The notes below the pieces were generated by a model. The model ran no database searches, had not been told where the DNA came from, and saw nothing but the letters and a program-made list of their open reading frames with translations. Position numbers and translations under genes: made by a program. A stretch of 64,000 nucleotides of DNA. Source: Pseudomonas bananamidigenes (GTDB lineage Bacteria; Pseudomonadota; Gammaproteobacteria; Pseudomonadales; Pseudomonadaceae). Every line of letters begins with the position of its first letter. Position 1 is the stretch's first letter. Where the stretch lies: contig NZ_LRUN01000006.1 in the NCBI RefSeq assembly GCF_001679645.1, positions 44,769 to 108,768 on the forward strand. The letters run 5' to 3'. Shown piece after piece: positions 1 through 8,270 of this stretch.

Positions 1-618
1 CCAGCCCTTGGCGCCAGCGGCGAACGCTTCCAGCGCCAGCGGGTTGCAGCCGTTGTAGAACGGCACCCGGCCTTCGCCGAGCAGTTGCAGCTTGTGCATG
101 CGCTGGATGTCGCCGGTGCTCTCCTTGACCATGGTCACGTTTTCCACATCGTTGACGATGCGCAGAATCAGCTCCACCGACATGTCGGTGCCGCTGGTGG
201 CCGGGTTGTTGTAGAGCATGATCGGCACGCCGATGCTGTCGCCGATGGCGCGGTAGTGGGCCAGGATTTCCGCTTCGGTGAGCTTCCAGTAGGACGCCGG
301 CAACACCATCACCACGTCGGCGCCGTGGGCTTCGGCGAAGCGTGCCCGACGCACGGCTTTGGCGGTGGTCAGGTCGGAGACGCTGACCACGGTCGGTACC
401 CGTCCGGCGACGTGTTTGATGCTGAACTCGGCGACCTGGTCCCACTCCGCATCGCTCAGGTAGGCGCCTTCGCCGGTGCTGCCCAGCGGTGCGATGGCGT
501 GGACGCCACCGGCGATCAGACGATCGATCGAGCGGCCGAGGGCCGGCAGGTCAAGGCCTTCGCCATGGGCGCCGAACGGGGTGATGGTGTAGCCGATGAT
601 GCCGTGAATGTTGGTCAT
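1..618 (-). CDS. DapA/NanA-family (dihydrodipicolinate synthase-like) lyase, partial
   Basis: The frame starts at ATG 618 and runs off the left edge, so only the first 206 residues are present and the C-terminus is missing. The (beta/alpha)8 class I aldolase signatures of the DHDPS/N-acetylneuraminate lyase family are visible: GSTGEGAYL near residue 46, the tyrosine segment MLYNNPATSG near 134, and the Schiff-base lysine in MVKESTGD near 163. Family members cleave or condense pyruvate with an aldehyde. The true dapA lies at 45091-45969, so this copy is probably catabolic. It follows a class II aldolase gene by 25 bp on the same strand and is probably its operon partner. The substrate cannot be read from the sequence. 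Confidence 0.88.
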   Translation of the reverse strand, partial: MTNIHGIIGYTITPFGAHGEGLDLPALGRSIDRLIAGGVHAIAPLGSTGEGAYLSDAEWDQVAEFSIKHVAGRVPTVVSVSDLTTAKAVRRARFAEAHGADVVMVLPASYWKLTEAEILAHYRAIGDSIGVPIMLYNNPATSGTDMSVELILRIVNDVENVTMVKESTGDIQRMHKLQLLGEGRVPFYNGCNPLALEAFAAGAKGW

Positions 619-643
619 GTGAGTGCTCCGCAAGGATGGGGAT

Positions 644-1426
644 TCAGTTCAGGCAATCGGCGTGTTGATGCAAGTTCTGCCGGGCGTAGTAGTTGAAGGC
701 AGCGGCGTGGCGCTTGGGTTTCGACACCCAGTCATGCGCCTCGCGCCCCAGTTCGGGAATGATCGGTTTGATCGTGCCGGCGGCCATGGCCAGCAGTTGC
801 AGTCTGGCGGCGCGCTCGATCAGTTGCGCGATGACACAGGCTTCCTCGATGGTCGCCCCGGTGGACAGTTGACCGTGGTGGGAAAGCAGGATCGCCCGCT
901 TGTCGCCCAACGCGCCGGCAATCAGTTCGCCTTCTTCGTTGCCCACCGGAACGCCGGGCCAGCCTTCAAGGAATGCGCAGTCTTCGTACAGCGGGCACAG
1001 GTCCATGTGGGAAACCTGCAGCGGTACTTCCAGCATCGACAGCGCGGCGATGTGTGTCGGGTGGGTGTGGATGATGCAGTTCACGTCCGGCCTGGCGCGA
1101 TAAACCCAGCTGTGGAAACGGTTGGCCGGATTGGCCATGCCGTGGCCTTCGAGCACTTCCAGATCTTCGTTGACCAGCAGCAGATTGCTCGCGGTGATTT
1201 CATCGAAACCCAGCCCCAGTTGCTGGGTGTAGTAAGTGCCCGGCTGCGGGCCACGGGCGGTGATCTGCCCGGCAAGGCCCGAATCGTGACCGTTTTCGAA
1301 GAGGATCCGGCAGGTCAGGGCCAGCTTTTGCCGGTCCGTCCACGTATTATCCGCCAGGGTGTTTTGCATCTGTGTCAGCGCTTGCCTGACCAGTTGGTCT
1401 TTGGGGAGTGTTAATGTCTTGGCCAT
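644..1426 (-). CDS. class II aldolase/adducin family protein
   Basis: This 260-residue protein has the zinc site of class II aldolases: HTHPTH at residues 120-125 and a further histidine pair at 183-184 (SHHGQL). Family members are zinc lyases, epimerases or decarboxylases acting on sugar phosphates or hydroxy acids in the cytoplasm. It is the first gene of a minus-strand unit whose second gene is the DapA-like lyase, which suggests a pathway with two C-C lyase steps. The divergent XRE-cupin gene and the palindrome at 1473-1489 sit just upstream and probably control it. The exact substrate is unknown. Confidence 0.88.
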   Translation of the reverse strand: MAKTLTLPKDQLVRQALTQMQNTLADNTWTDRQKLALTCRILFENGHDSGLAGQITARGPQPGTYYTQQLGLGFDEITASNLLLVNEDLEVLEGHGMANPANRFHSWVYRARPDVNCIIHTHPTHIAALSMLEVPLQVSHMDLCPLYEDCAFLEGWPGVPVGNEEGELIAGALGDKRAILLSHHGQLSTGATIEEACVIAQLIERAARLQLLAMAAGTIKPIIPELGREAHDWVSKPKRHAAAFNYYARQNLHQHADCLN

Positions 1427-1472
1427 ATCGGTGTCCTGTGGTGTTGCACATGGATGATACTTGAGAGGCTAT

Positions 1473-1489
1473 ATGACACTTTGTGTCAT
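1473..1489. promoter_or_regulatory. perfect 17-bp palindromic operator between divergent genes
   Basis: The sequence ATGACACTTTGTGTCAT is a perfect inverted repeat of two 7-bp arms around TTT. It lies in the 108-bp gap between the class II aldolase operon (minus) and the XRE-cupin regulator (plus), 47 bp from the first start codon and 46 bp from the second. By position it is the likely binding site of the adjacent XRE-cupin protein. No experiment is implied. Confidence 0.6.
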
Positions 1490-1534
1490 TGGCAAGGGCA
1501 AATCGTCTTTCCTCTGCTGGAATAATCGCTGCGC

Positions 1535-2077
1535 ATGTCTATCCGTTTGAAATTATTGAGAAAAAAACTTGGTGTAACCCTGGAAGCGCTGGCCGAGAAA
1601 TCCGGCATGACCAAGAGTTACCTGTCGAAGGTGGAGCGCGGCTTGAACACGCCGTCGATTGCCGCCGCGTTGAAACTGGCGAAAGCGCTGAACGTGAAAG
1701 TCGAGGAATTGTTCTCCGAAGACAACGTCAGCCTCGACAGCTACAGCCTGGTGCGCAGCCACGAACGCCAGTCACTGGCGGCCAACGATCACAGCCCCGG
1801 TTACGCGGTGCTGGCTCACCAGGTCAGCGAGCGCAGTCTGTTGCCGTTCATCATCTATCCGCCGACCGAATTCACTGACAAGACCTTCAAGGAACACCTG
1901 GGCGAGGAGTTTCTGTTCGTCCATGAAGGCCGGGTCGAAGTGGATTTCATGAACGAACGGGTGCTGCTGGAGCGGGGCGATGCGCTGCACTTCAATGCGC
2001 AGAAACCGCACCGGATCCGCTCGGTGGGCGAGAAGCAGGCTCAGTTGCTGGTGGTGGTGCACAGCAGCGAGGAATGA
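1535..2077 (+). CDS. XRE-family transcriptional regulator with C-terminal cupin domain
   Basis: This 180-residue protein has an N-terminal helix-turn-helix of the XRE/Cro type at about residues 5-60 (KLGVTLEALAEKSGMTKSYL) and a C-terminal cupin at about 100-178, with FLFVHEGRVEV and the closing HRIRSVGEK histidine. Proteins of this layout are small-molecule-responsive repressors of an adjacent catabolic operon. The gene is divergent from the aldolase/DapA-like operon, with a perfect palindrome between them, so it is probably the local regulator. The ligand is unknown. Confidence 0.9.
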   Translation: MSIRLKLLRKKLGVTLEALAEKSGMTKSYLSKVERGLNTPSIAAALKLAKALNVKVEELFSEDNVSLDSYSLVRSHERQSLAANDHSPGYAVLAHQVSERSLLPFIIYPPTEFTDKTFKEHLGEEFLFVHEGRVEVDFMNERVLLERGDALHFNAQKPHRIRSVGEKQAQLLVVVHSSEE

Positions 2078-3097
2078 TCAGTCCTCGACCGGCACCGACA
2101 GCTTCGGGTTGCCCAGTGCATGGGACTTCGAGTCAAAGAACCGCAGTTCCACGCCGGTTCCGTCGAACACCTTCGCGTAATGCCGCTTCTGGTGCTGGAT
2201 GAACGCAGCACTGCGCGGGTAGATCGAGATCGCCACGGTTTTCGGTTTTGCCAGGCGCAGGGCACGCACGATGTGTGCATCCTGCTCGCCGAGGGCATGG
2301 CCGAAGATGCACAGGCTGTCACCGTGCCCCAGCAACTGGTCGTAGCAGAACGACAGGTAATCCGAACTGCGGATGGTCTTGAGTTTGTCTGCACTCGGCC
2401 CTTCGTTGACGAACAGCGGTACGTCGTCGAGGGTCTTGAGGGTGTTGTTGATCGCAAAGTTGCCCAGCAGCGTGCCTTCGGTGGCGGTCAGCTTGCGGGC
2501 GCTGCCGTCCAGATTGCGCACCAGATGCAGGCCGCCGTGCAGGTACAGCAGACGGGGCTTGTCGCTGCGGCTTGCGCACAGATCGAAGTTGGCGTCGGGG
2601 CCGTTGAACAGATCGTCGATGGCGTCGCTGTCGTGTTGCAGGGCCCAGTAGTTGAGCAGGTCGTAATTGGTGGTGAACACCGTGCGATAGCTTGCCAATT
2701 CTTTGTTCAGCGTAGCCAGAGTCGAGGTTTCAATCAGCCGCCACGGAATATGCACCGCATGGACGGTGTTGATCAGCGCCTCCTTGATCGCGTAATAACG
2801 ATTGCGCGGTGCGGCGGAGCTGACGGCCAGTGCCTTGTTGACCCGGCTGGTGGTTTTCAACGCGCCGAGCACCTGCTCGAAACTGCGTGTCTGCAGGGCG
2901 TCGAACACGCTCAGTTCCGACGGGCTCAACGGTTTTTCCTCCACCGTGCGGGCGTTTTCGAACAGCGAGTCATAGCCGAAATCGTCCCATACTGTGCGGC
3001 TGGCGCCGTTGCCCACCAGCAAACCGCTGAAGTCGGTGGTGGCGCGCAACGCGTTCCAGTCTTCGAGGGTGGCGTCGACATCCAGAAAATCGGTCAT
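2078..3097 (-). CDS. DUF4917 family protein
   Basis: This 339-residue cytoplasmic protein has no signal peptide or membrane segment. Its sequence fits the DUF4917 family: an N-terminal LLVGNGAS segment, a central segment with TNYDLLNYWA near residue 170, and LYLHGGLHL near 205, reminiscent of SIR2-like folds. I chose ATG 3097 because the protein then begins MTDFLDVDATLEDW, as is usual for the family; an upstream in-frame ATG at 3157 would only add a non-conserved leader. It ends directly against the XRE-cupin stop codon in convergent orientation. No biochemical role is established. A SIR2-like nucleotide-binding role is possible but unproven. Confidence 0.75.
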   Translation of the reverse strand: MTDFLDVDATLEDWNALRATTDFSGLLVGNGASRTVWDDFGYDSLFENARTVEEKPLSPSELSVFDALQTRSFEQVLGALKTTSRVNKALAVSSAAPRNRYYAIKEALINTVHAVHIPWRLIETSTLATLNKELASYRTVFTTNYDLLNYWALQHDSDAIDDLFNGPDANFDLCASRSDKPRLLYLHGGLHLVRNLDGSARKLTATEGTLLGNFAINNTLKTLDDVPLFVNEGPSADKLKTIRSSDYLSFCYDQLLGHGDSLCIFGHALGEQDAHIVRALRLAKPKTVAISIYPRSAAFIQHQKRHYAKVFDGTGVELRFFDSKSHALGNPKLSVPVED

Positions 3098-3252
3098 TGC
3101 AGGGCACGTCTCAAAACTAAGGGGCAGATGGACGGCGACTTTATCACGAGCGGGCATTGAGCCAGATCAACATCCGCCGTGACCGATCGGTCGATCCTGT
3201 ATGCATCCGCCGGATCGCAGGAGTCGAACCGGCCCCTGTCAGGAGACGCGCC

Positions 3253-4401
3253 ATGAGCAGCACCTTTTTCATTCCCGCGGTAAACATCATGGGCAGCGGC
3301 TGCCTCGACGACGCCATGAATGCCATCCGCAACCACGGTTTTCGCAAGGCGCTGATCGTCACCGACGCGGGCCTGGCCAAGGCTGGCGTGGCAACGATGA
3401 TCGCCGAGAAACTGGCGATGCAGGACATTGATTCGGTGATCTTCGACGGCGCCAGACCCAACCCGAGCATCGCCAACGTCGAGGCCGGGCTGGCGCTGCT
3501 CAAGGACAGCCGCTGCGATTTCGTTGTCTCCCTCGGCGGCGGCTCGCCCCATGACTGCGCCAAGGGCATCGCGCTGTGCGCGACCAACGGCGGGCAGATC
3601 CGTGATTACGAAGGCGTCGATCAGTCGGCCAAGCCGCAATTGCCGTTGATCGCCATCAACACCACCGCCGGCACGGCCAGCGAGATGACCCGGTTCTGCA
3701 TCATCACCGACGAAACCCGGCACGTGAAAATGGCCATCGTCGACCGCAACGTCACGCCGCTGCTGTCGGTCAACGACCCGGCGCTGATGGTCGCCATGCC
3801 GAAAAGCCTGACCGCCGCCACCGGCATGGACGCACTGACCCATGCCATCGAAGCCTATGTGTCCACTGCGGCCAACCCGATCACCGACGCCTGCGCGCTG
3901 AAAGCGATGACTCTGATCAGCAACAACCTGCGTCTGGCGGTACGTGACGGCAGCGATCTGGCGGCGCGGGAAAACATGGCCTACGCGCAATTTCTCGCCG
4001 GCATGGCATTCAACAACGCGTCCCTTGGTTACGTGCATGCGATGGCGCACCAGTTGGGCGGTTTCTACGACCTGCCGCACGGGGTGTGCAATGCGGTGTT
4101 GCTACCCCACGTGCAGACGTTCAACGCGCTGGTTTGCGCCGATCGCCTCACCGATGTGGCTCACGCCATGGGCGCCGACATTCGTGGTTTCAGCCCGGAG
4201 GAGGGTGCAAAAGCTGCGATTGACGCGATCCGCAGCCTGGCCAGGGACGTCGACATCCCTGGTGGCTTGCGCGACCTCGGCGCCAAATGCACTGACATCC
4301 CGATACTCGCCGCCAATGCCATGAAAGACGCCTGCGGTTTCACCAACCCTCGGGCGGCGGATCAACGGCAGATCGAGGAGATTTTCCGCAGCGCGTTTTA
4401 A
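3253..4401 (+). CDS. yiaY: iron-containing alcohol dehydrogenase
   Basis: This 382-residue group III alcohol dehydrogenase is a cytoplasmic NAD(P)-dependent enzyme that oxidises alcohols or reduces aldehydes. The N-terminal Rossmann half carries the nucleotide-binding [10 protein letters not shown] segment. The C-terminal half carries the metal ligands in [12 protein letters not shown] and in [16 protein letters not shown]. The start at ATG 3253 is preceded by AGGAGA at 8-9 bp. It is probably monocistronic. The symbol yiaY reflects the closest well-known relative; the physiological substrate is not evident. Confidence 0.9.
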   Translation: MSSTFFIPAVNIMGSGCLDDAMNAIRNHGFRKALIVTDAGLAKAGVATMIAEKLAMQDIDSVIFDGARPNPSIANVEAGLALLKDSRCDFVVSLGGGSPHDCAKGIALCATNGGQIRDYEGVDQSAKPQLPLIAINTTAGTASEMTRFCIITDETRHVKMAIVDRNVTPLLSVNDPALMVAMPKSLTAATGMDALTHAIEAYVSTAANPITDACALKAMTLISNNLRLAVRDGSDLAARENMAYAQFLAGMAFNNASLGYVHAMAHQLGGFYDLPHGVCNAVLLPHVQTFNALVCADRLTDVAHAMGADIRGFSPEEGAKAAIDAIRSLARDVDIPGGLRDLGAKCTDIPILAANAMKDACGFTNPRAADQRQIEEIFRSAF

Positions 4402-4550
4402 GCGGACTGACGATCGGGCGCGAACCTCGTGCAGAGCACCGCGCCTGACACCAGCCCGTAACCTCCCCGCGCCGCCAGATAAATGCTCATGCCCGGTTGG
4501 GCGAGGAACACGGTGGCGCAGGTAAGAAGCAGGATAAGGCCGGGGTTCAT
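4398..4550 (-). CDS. possible 50-residue hydrophobic peptide
   Basis: A short frame from ATG 4550 encodes 50 residues beginning [20 protein letters not shown]. It has one clear hydrophobic segment at about residues 4-20, then a second mildly hydrophobic stretch and a short polar tail. It begins 17 bp after the oxoamine synthase stop on the same strand and fills the whole gap up to the alcohol dehydrogenase, overlapping that gene's stop codon by 2 bp. No good Shine-Dalgarno sequence is visible. It could be a small membrane protein co-transcribed with the synthase, the remnant of a transporter, or chance. Confidence 0.35.
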   Translation of the reverse strand: MNPGLILLLTCATVFLAQPGMSIYLAARGGYGLVSGAVLCTRFAPDRQSA

Positions 4551-4567
4551 GAGTCGTCCGTGCAGGC

Positions 4568-5806
4568 TCAGTGGTCGCGATGGCCGCGGTGAGCCAGAAA
4601 CAACCCGATGATCACATCGCAGAAGTGGTGGATCAGTGTCGATTCCATATCGGCGCGCAATGTAACGCGAATCGCGGCTTTACCTTGAGCCACCACCGGA
4701 AAAAATACCGCGCTGGTGAAAAAGCCGTATTCGGCCAGCTCTATGGCAATACGCGTGGCCAGGGTGGCCTCACCGCAATTGATCAAGCGAATGGCCATGG
4801 GGCTGCCATGCTGTTCGGTGCTCAGAAGACTGTCGAACAGGCGAATGTTGGCCTGGAGCCGAACCTGCAGTGCGCGCAGTTCAGCACTGCGATGCAACTG
4901 GATCGAAGCAAGGCCCGCGCCGATGGCGGCGCAATTGAGGCTTTGCGACCAGTTGCTCGGCCCGCCGTAACGCTGAATCAACTTCCTCTGCCGCTCATTC
5001 CCCAACATCACCAGCCCGCCGCTGGCCCCAAACGATTTGGCCAGTGACGCGACGATCAGACACTCCTCTTCCAATGCCGGCATTCTTGGCCGCACCAGTC
5101 CGGCCCCGTTGTTGCCGACCGCCGACAGCGCATGGGAGTCGTCCAGATAAAGGAACAGGCCGTAACGTTCTTTCAGGTACAGCAGACCGTCCAGATTGGC
5201 GACGCCGCCCATGCTGTAGGCACCGTCGGCAACGTAGGCGACCGTGGCATGGCGCTGGCACACCGATTCGAGAAAATCCATGTCGTTATGGGGACAGGTC
5301 AACACGAGGGTTTCATCGGCGCAACTGGCCTTCAGGTGGTTCATCGAATAGTGCGCCAGACGATCGAACACCATCACCGGCGGGCGGTTGTGCGTGAACG
5401 CCCCGCTGGCTAACAGCGGCAGGATCCCGGCACTGGCGGCGCTGCAGGACAGACTGCTCAGGCACACGGCGCCGAACAGTTCAGACAGTTCGCATTCGTA
5501 ACGATCGAGCAGCGCCAGTTTGCAGCGGTTTTTAGAGTTGGCGATCCGCAGCGTGCCGGTTTCCCGCAGTGCCGAGATGGCGCCTTCGAGCAGGGCCGGG
5601 TGGTGATCGAGGCCCAGGTAGGACGTGGTGCAAAAGTGATGGAAGGAGCGCCCGTGCTGATCGACCAGTTCGTTGCAGCCTTTGACTTCGACATTGAGGG
5701 CGGCGATTTTTCCGGCTTCGGCGGCTTCCCAGTCGTGGTCCGCCAGAGTGATGACCTTGCGATAGTGAGTGAAGGTGTGGGCGGCGGTATCGGACAGATG
5801 ATTCAC
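4568..5806 (-). CDS. PLP-dependent alpha-oxoamine synthase family protein
   Basis: This 412-residue fold-type I aminotransferase belongs to the KBL/AONS/SPT/CqsA group, which condenses an amino acid with an acyl-CoA and loses CO2. Visible motifs are VADGAYSMGG (about 192-201), the PLP-binding DDSHALSAVG (221-230) and the Schiff-base lysine in ASLAKSFGASGG (about 257). I chose GTG 5806 because AAGGAG lies 6 bp before it; an ATG 24 bp upstream lacks such a site. No bio genes, acyl-carrier protein or ketone reductase lie nearby, so biotin synthesis is unlikely. An autoinducer (CqsA-like) or secondary-metabolite role is an open alternative. Confidence 0.82.
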   Translation of the reverse strand: MNHLSDTAAHTFTHYRKVITLADHDWEAAEAGKIAALNVEVKGCNELVDQHGRSFHHFCTTSYLGLDHHPALLEGAISALRETGTLRIANSKNRCKLALLDRYECELSELFGAVCLSSLSCSAASAGILPLLASGAFTHNRPPVMVFDRLAHYSMNHLKASCADETLVLTCPHNDMDFLESVCQRHATVAYVADGAYSMGGVANLDGLLYLKERYGLFLYLDDSHALSAVGNNGAGLVRPRMPALEEECLIVASLAKSFGASGGLVMLGNERQRKLIQRYGGPSNWSQSLNCAAIGAGLASIQLHRSAELRALQVRLQANIRLFDSLLSTEQHGSPMAIRLINCGEATLATRIAIELAEYGFFTSAVFFPVVAQGKAAIRVTLRADMESTLIHHFCDVIIGLFLAHRGHRDH

Positions 5807-5998
5807 GGCAGCTCTCCTTGAGCATGGCAATCCATGGGATGTTGCAATTTGTGTGTGTTGCCAGACTTTACAGAGAGCGATACCGGGTCAGAATCGGTCA
5901 TATCTGATAGCGCTGAGGGGCGTTGGAGTTTTGTTTGTAGGGCAATGCCAGGCAGAAGCGTCAGATCGTGAAACGCCTGACGACTGCCGGGTGATGAA

Positions 5999-6487
5999 TC
6001 ATCCTGCCGTCACAGCGCTTTTTTCTATCGCAGTGGAAAACTGGATCAACACCACACCGGCGATCAACAGCATTGCCCCGAAAACCCGTGGCAAGGTCAG
6101 TTGTTTTTCCAGCAGGCCGAATAACCCGAAGTGATCCAGCACCATCGACGCCAGGACCTGCCCGGCCAGGGCCAGCGCGAAGAACCCCGATGCACCGAGC
6201 TTCGGCACCAGCACCACCGCCAATGCCACAAAGCACACCCCGAAAGCGCCACCGGCCCACATCCACAGCGGCGCCTTGCCGATGAACGCCAGGGATGGCA
6301 GCGGCAAGCGCAGCGCGACGATGACCGGCAACAACACCAGCACACTGACCAGCAATGATGCCAATGTCGCCCACAACGGATGGCCCAGTCCCCGGGCAAG
6401 GCTGGTGTTGATCGCACTCTGAAACGGCACTACCGCCCCGGCGAATGCGGCCAGCAGCAACAGGCCAGCCCAATGCAATGTACTCAT
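5999..6487 (-). CDS. DMT-superfamily transporter, YdcZ/DUF606 type
   Basis: This 162-residue protein is almost entirely hydrophobic, with about five membrane segments, for example LHWAGLLLLAAFAGAVVPFQ at the N-terminus and MLLIAGVVLIQFS at the C-terminus. The size and the AINTSLARGLGHPLWATLAS motif fit the half-size YdcZ (DUF606) family of inner-membrane drug/metabolite transporters, which probably dimerise. The LysR gene at 6557 is divergent and only 69 bp away, so it is the likely regulator. The transported compound is unknown. Confidence 0.83.
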   Translation of the reverse strand: MSTLHWAGLLLLAAFAGAVVPFQSAINTSLARGLGHPLWATLASLLVSVLVLLPVIVALRLPLPSLAFIGKAPLWMWAGGAFGVCFVALAVVLVPKLGASGFFALALAGQVLASMVLDHFGLFGLLEKQLTLPRVFGAMLLIAGVVLIQFSTAIEKSAVTAG

Positions 6488-6556
6488 GTTCGTTCTCCAG
6501 CAAGGTTTTGCTGGACTCTAGGGTATTCGTCGCGCAGATTTAAATTCTGTTTTGTC

Positions 6557-7477
6557 ATGCGGAACATGCATCAGATGAATGATCTTCGGCGCATCGATCT
6601 CAACCTGTTGGTCGTCCTCGACGCCTTGCTCGCCGAGCAACACGTGACCCGCGCTGCCGAGCGTCTACACTTGAGCCAGCCGGCGGTCAGCCATGCGCTG
6701 GCCCGTTTGCGCGACTTGCTCGGTGACCCCTTGCTGGTGCGTGCCGGTTCGGGGCTGGTGCCCACCGCCCGGGCACTGGAACTGATTGCGCCGCTGTCCG
6801 AAGCCCTGGCCCAGGTGCAATCGCTGCTGGCGCCGAACACCTTCGATCCCGCCAGTGCCCGTCGGATCTTTCGGCTTGCGATGTCGGATTACGGTGCGGC
6901 GATCATCCTGCCCGGGCTGATTCGCACGTTGCGCACGGAGGCTCCGGGCATCGACCTGCAAATCCGTCATGCCAGCCGCGAAGGCATGGTCGAAGGTTTG
7001 CTCAACGGCGACATCGACCTCGCTGCCGGCGTACTCCCGGAATTGCCCGGCGAGTTGTGCAGCATGCCGCTGTTCGAGGAACGCTATGTCTGCCTGCTGG
7101 ATCGCCAGAGCCTTCCCGCCGGTGGTGCTCTCGATCTGCCAACCTACCTTTCCCGCCCCCACGTCCTGCTGGAGATGCGCGGCAGCGGCACGCCGGAAAT
7201 CGAACGCACCCTGACCGCCCTGCGCGAGCGCCGCCGCGTCGCCGTCAGCCTGCCGCACTGGAGCGTTGCGCCGCAGTTCATCAGCGGCACGGATCTGATC
7301 CTGACCGTAGCTTCGCGGGCCCTGAATGGTGTGGATGACAAATCGCTAATCGTCGTGCCGCCGCCGTTCGAGATCGCACCGTTCACCTTTGTCTCGGCGT
7401 GGCACAAGCGACGGGGTGGGGATCAGGCGTTGAACTGGTTGAATCGGCGGATCGGGGAGGGGATAGTGCGCGGCTGA
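6557..7477 (+). CDS. LysR-family transcriptional regulator
   Basis: This protein of about 306 residues has the N-terminal winged helix (DLNLLVVLDALLAEQHVTRA, then LSQPAVSHALARLRDLLGDP) and a C-terminal periplasmic-binding-like effector domain. Three in-frame ATGs (6557, 6566, 6575) precede the conserved region and none has a clear ribosome-binding site, so the start is uncertain by up to six codons. It is divergent from the ydcZ-type transporter and presumably controls it. Effector unknown. Confidence 0.88.
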   Translation: MRNMHQMNDLRRIDLNLLVVLDALLAEQHVTRAAERLHLSQPAVSHALARLRDLLGDPLLVRAGSGLVPTARALELIAPLSEALAQVQSLLAPNTFDPASARRIFRLAMSDYGAAIILPGLIRTLRTEAPGIDLQIRHASREGMVEGLLNGDIDLAAGVLPELPGELCSMPLFEERYVCLLDRQSLPAGGALDLPTYLSRPHVLLEMRGSGTPEIERTLTALRERRRVAVSLPHWSVAPQFISGTDLILTVASRALNGVDDKSLIVVPPPFEIAPFTFVSAWHKRRGGDQALNWLNRRIGEGIVRG

Positions 7478-7497
7478 AAAACATCAAGGAGTGGGGC

Positions 7498-8235
7498 GTG
7501 ACAGTGAAGTCTGTGGTGACGGTGGGGCTGGCGCTTTGCGGGGCGCTGATGGCGGGGGCGGTGTTGGCTGATTGTGTGCCTGCGCCGGTGACGAACGAAC
7601 GGGATTTTTCTGTTTGCAAGGATTGGCCGGCGTATCCCGGACTGACGCTGAATGCGGTTTCGAAGTTTGAGCCGGATCCGGTGTATGGCAAAAGCGGTGA
7701 TGTCGGCAGTTATGACCTTGCTCTCTCTGTCGTTTCGGGCGGGGGGTCAGAACCTCTGGCCAGCTATTACAAGCCTTCTGCATTTCTGTCCGATGCTTTC
7801 GCACTGGAAAGTGTGGAGTTCGATACCGCGCGCTACAAATTGACCCCTGAAATTCGGGCTTTTGGTGTTCGGGTTGCCTTCAAAGGTTCCTCCCGCGTCA
7901 ATCCCATGGATGAGACTTCGCTGTCCCTTTACGTGAGAGAGGGTGACACGTTACGTCCAGTGCTGGATCGGCTTGTGGTGTATGGCTACAACGGAGAGTG
8001 GGATGGCAATTGTGCAGGCGAACGCGCCAGTACCCAGCGCACCATCGAAATTGGAAAGACCAGTTCTCATGGTTACGCCGATCTGATCGTCAAATCGGTG
8101 ACTACGGGAACGGTTGGCAAAGGTGATCCAGGCACTTGTAATGAGAAAACCACAACCGGTAAACCTGTGCTGACAACCCTTCACTACGACGGCAAATCAT
8201 ACGTCTTGCCTAAAGGTTTCAAAGCCATCGAGTGA
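7498..8235 (+). CDS. secreted protein of unknown function, tandem paralogue 1
   Basis: This 245-residue protein starts at GTG 7498, with AAGGAG 6 bp upstream. A signal peptide of about 23 residues ends at GAVLA-DC, so the product is probably periplasmic. It is a clear paralogue of the next gene: both share SLYVREGDTLRPVLD/TLYVREGNKLRPVLD, VVYGYNGEW/VVYKNNGEW with a following cysteine, RTIEIGKTSSHGYADLIV, and a C-terminal YDGKSYVLP segment. Cysteines after the signal peptide (DCVPAP, FSVCKDWP) are conserved and may form disulfides. No catalytic motif was recognised. Confidence 0.8.
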   Translation: MTVKSVVTVGLALCGALMAGAVLADCVPAPVTNERDFSVCKDWPAYPGLTLNAVSKFEPDPVYGKSGDVGSYDLALSVVSGGGSEPLASYYKPSAFLSDAFALESVEFDTARYKLTPEIRAFGVRVAFKGSSRVNPMDETSLSLYVREGDTLRPVLDRLVVYGYNGEWDGNCAGERASTQRTIEIGKTSSHGYADLIVKSVTTGTVGKGDPGTCNEKTTTGKPVLTTLHYDGKSYVLPKGFKAIE

Positions 8236-8270
8236 TACAGAGCCAACGCGACTTATTTCAAGGAAGAACA

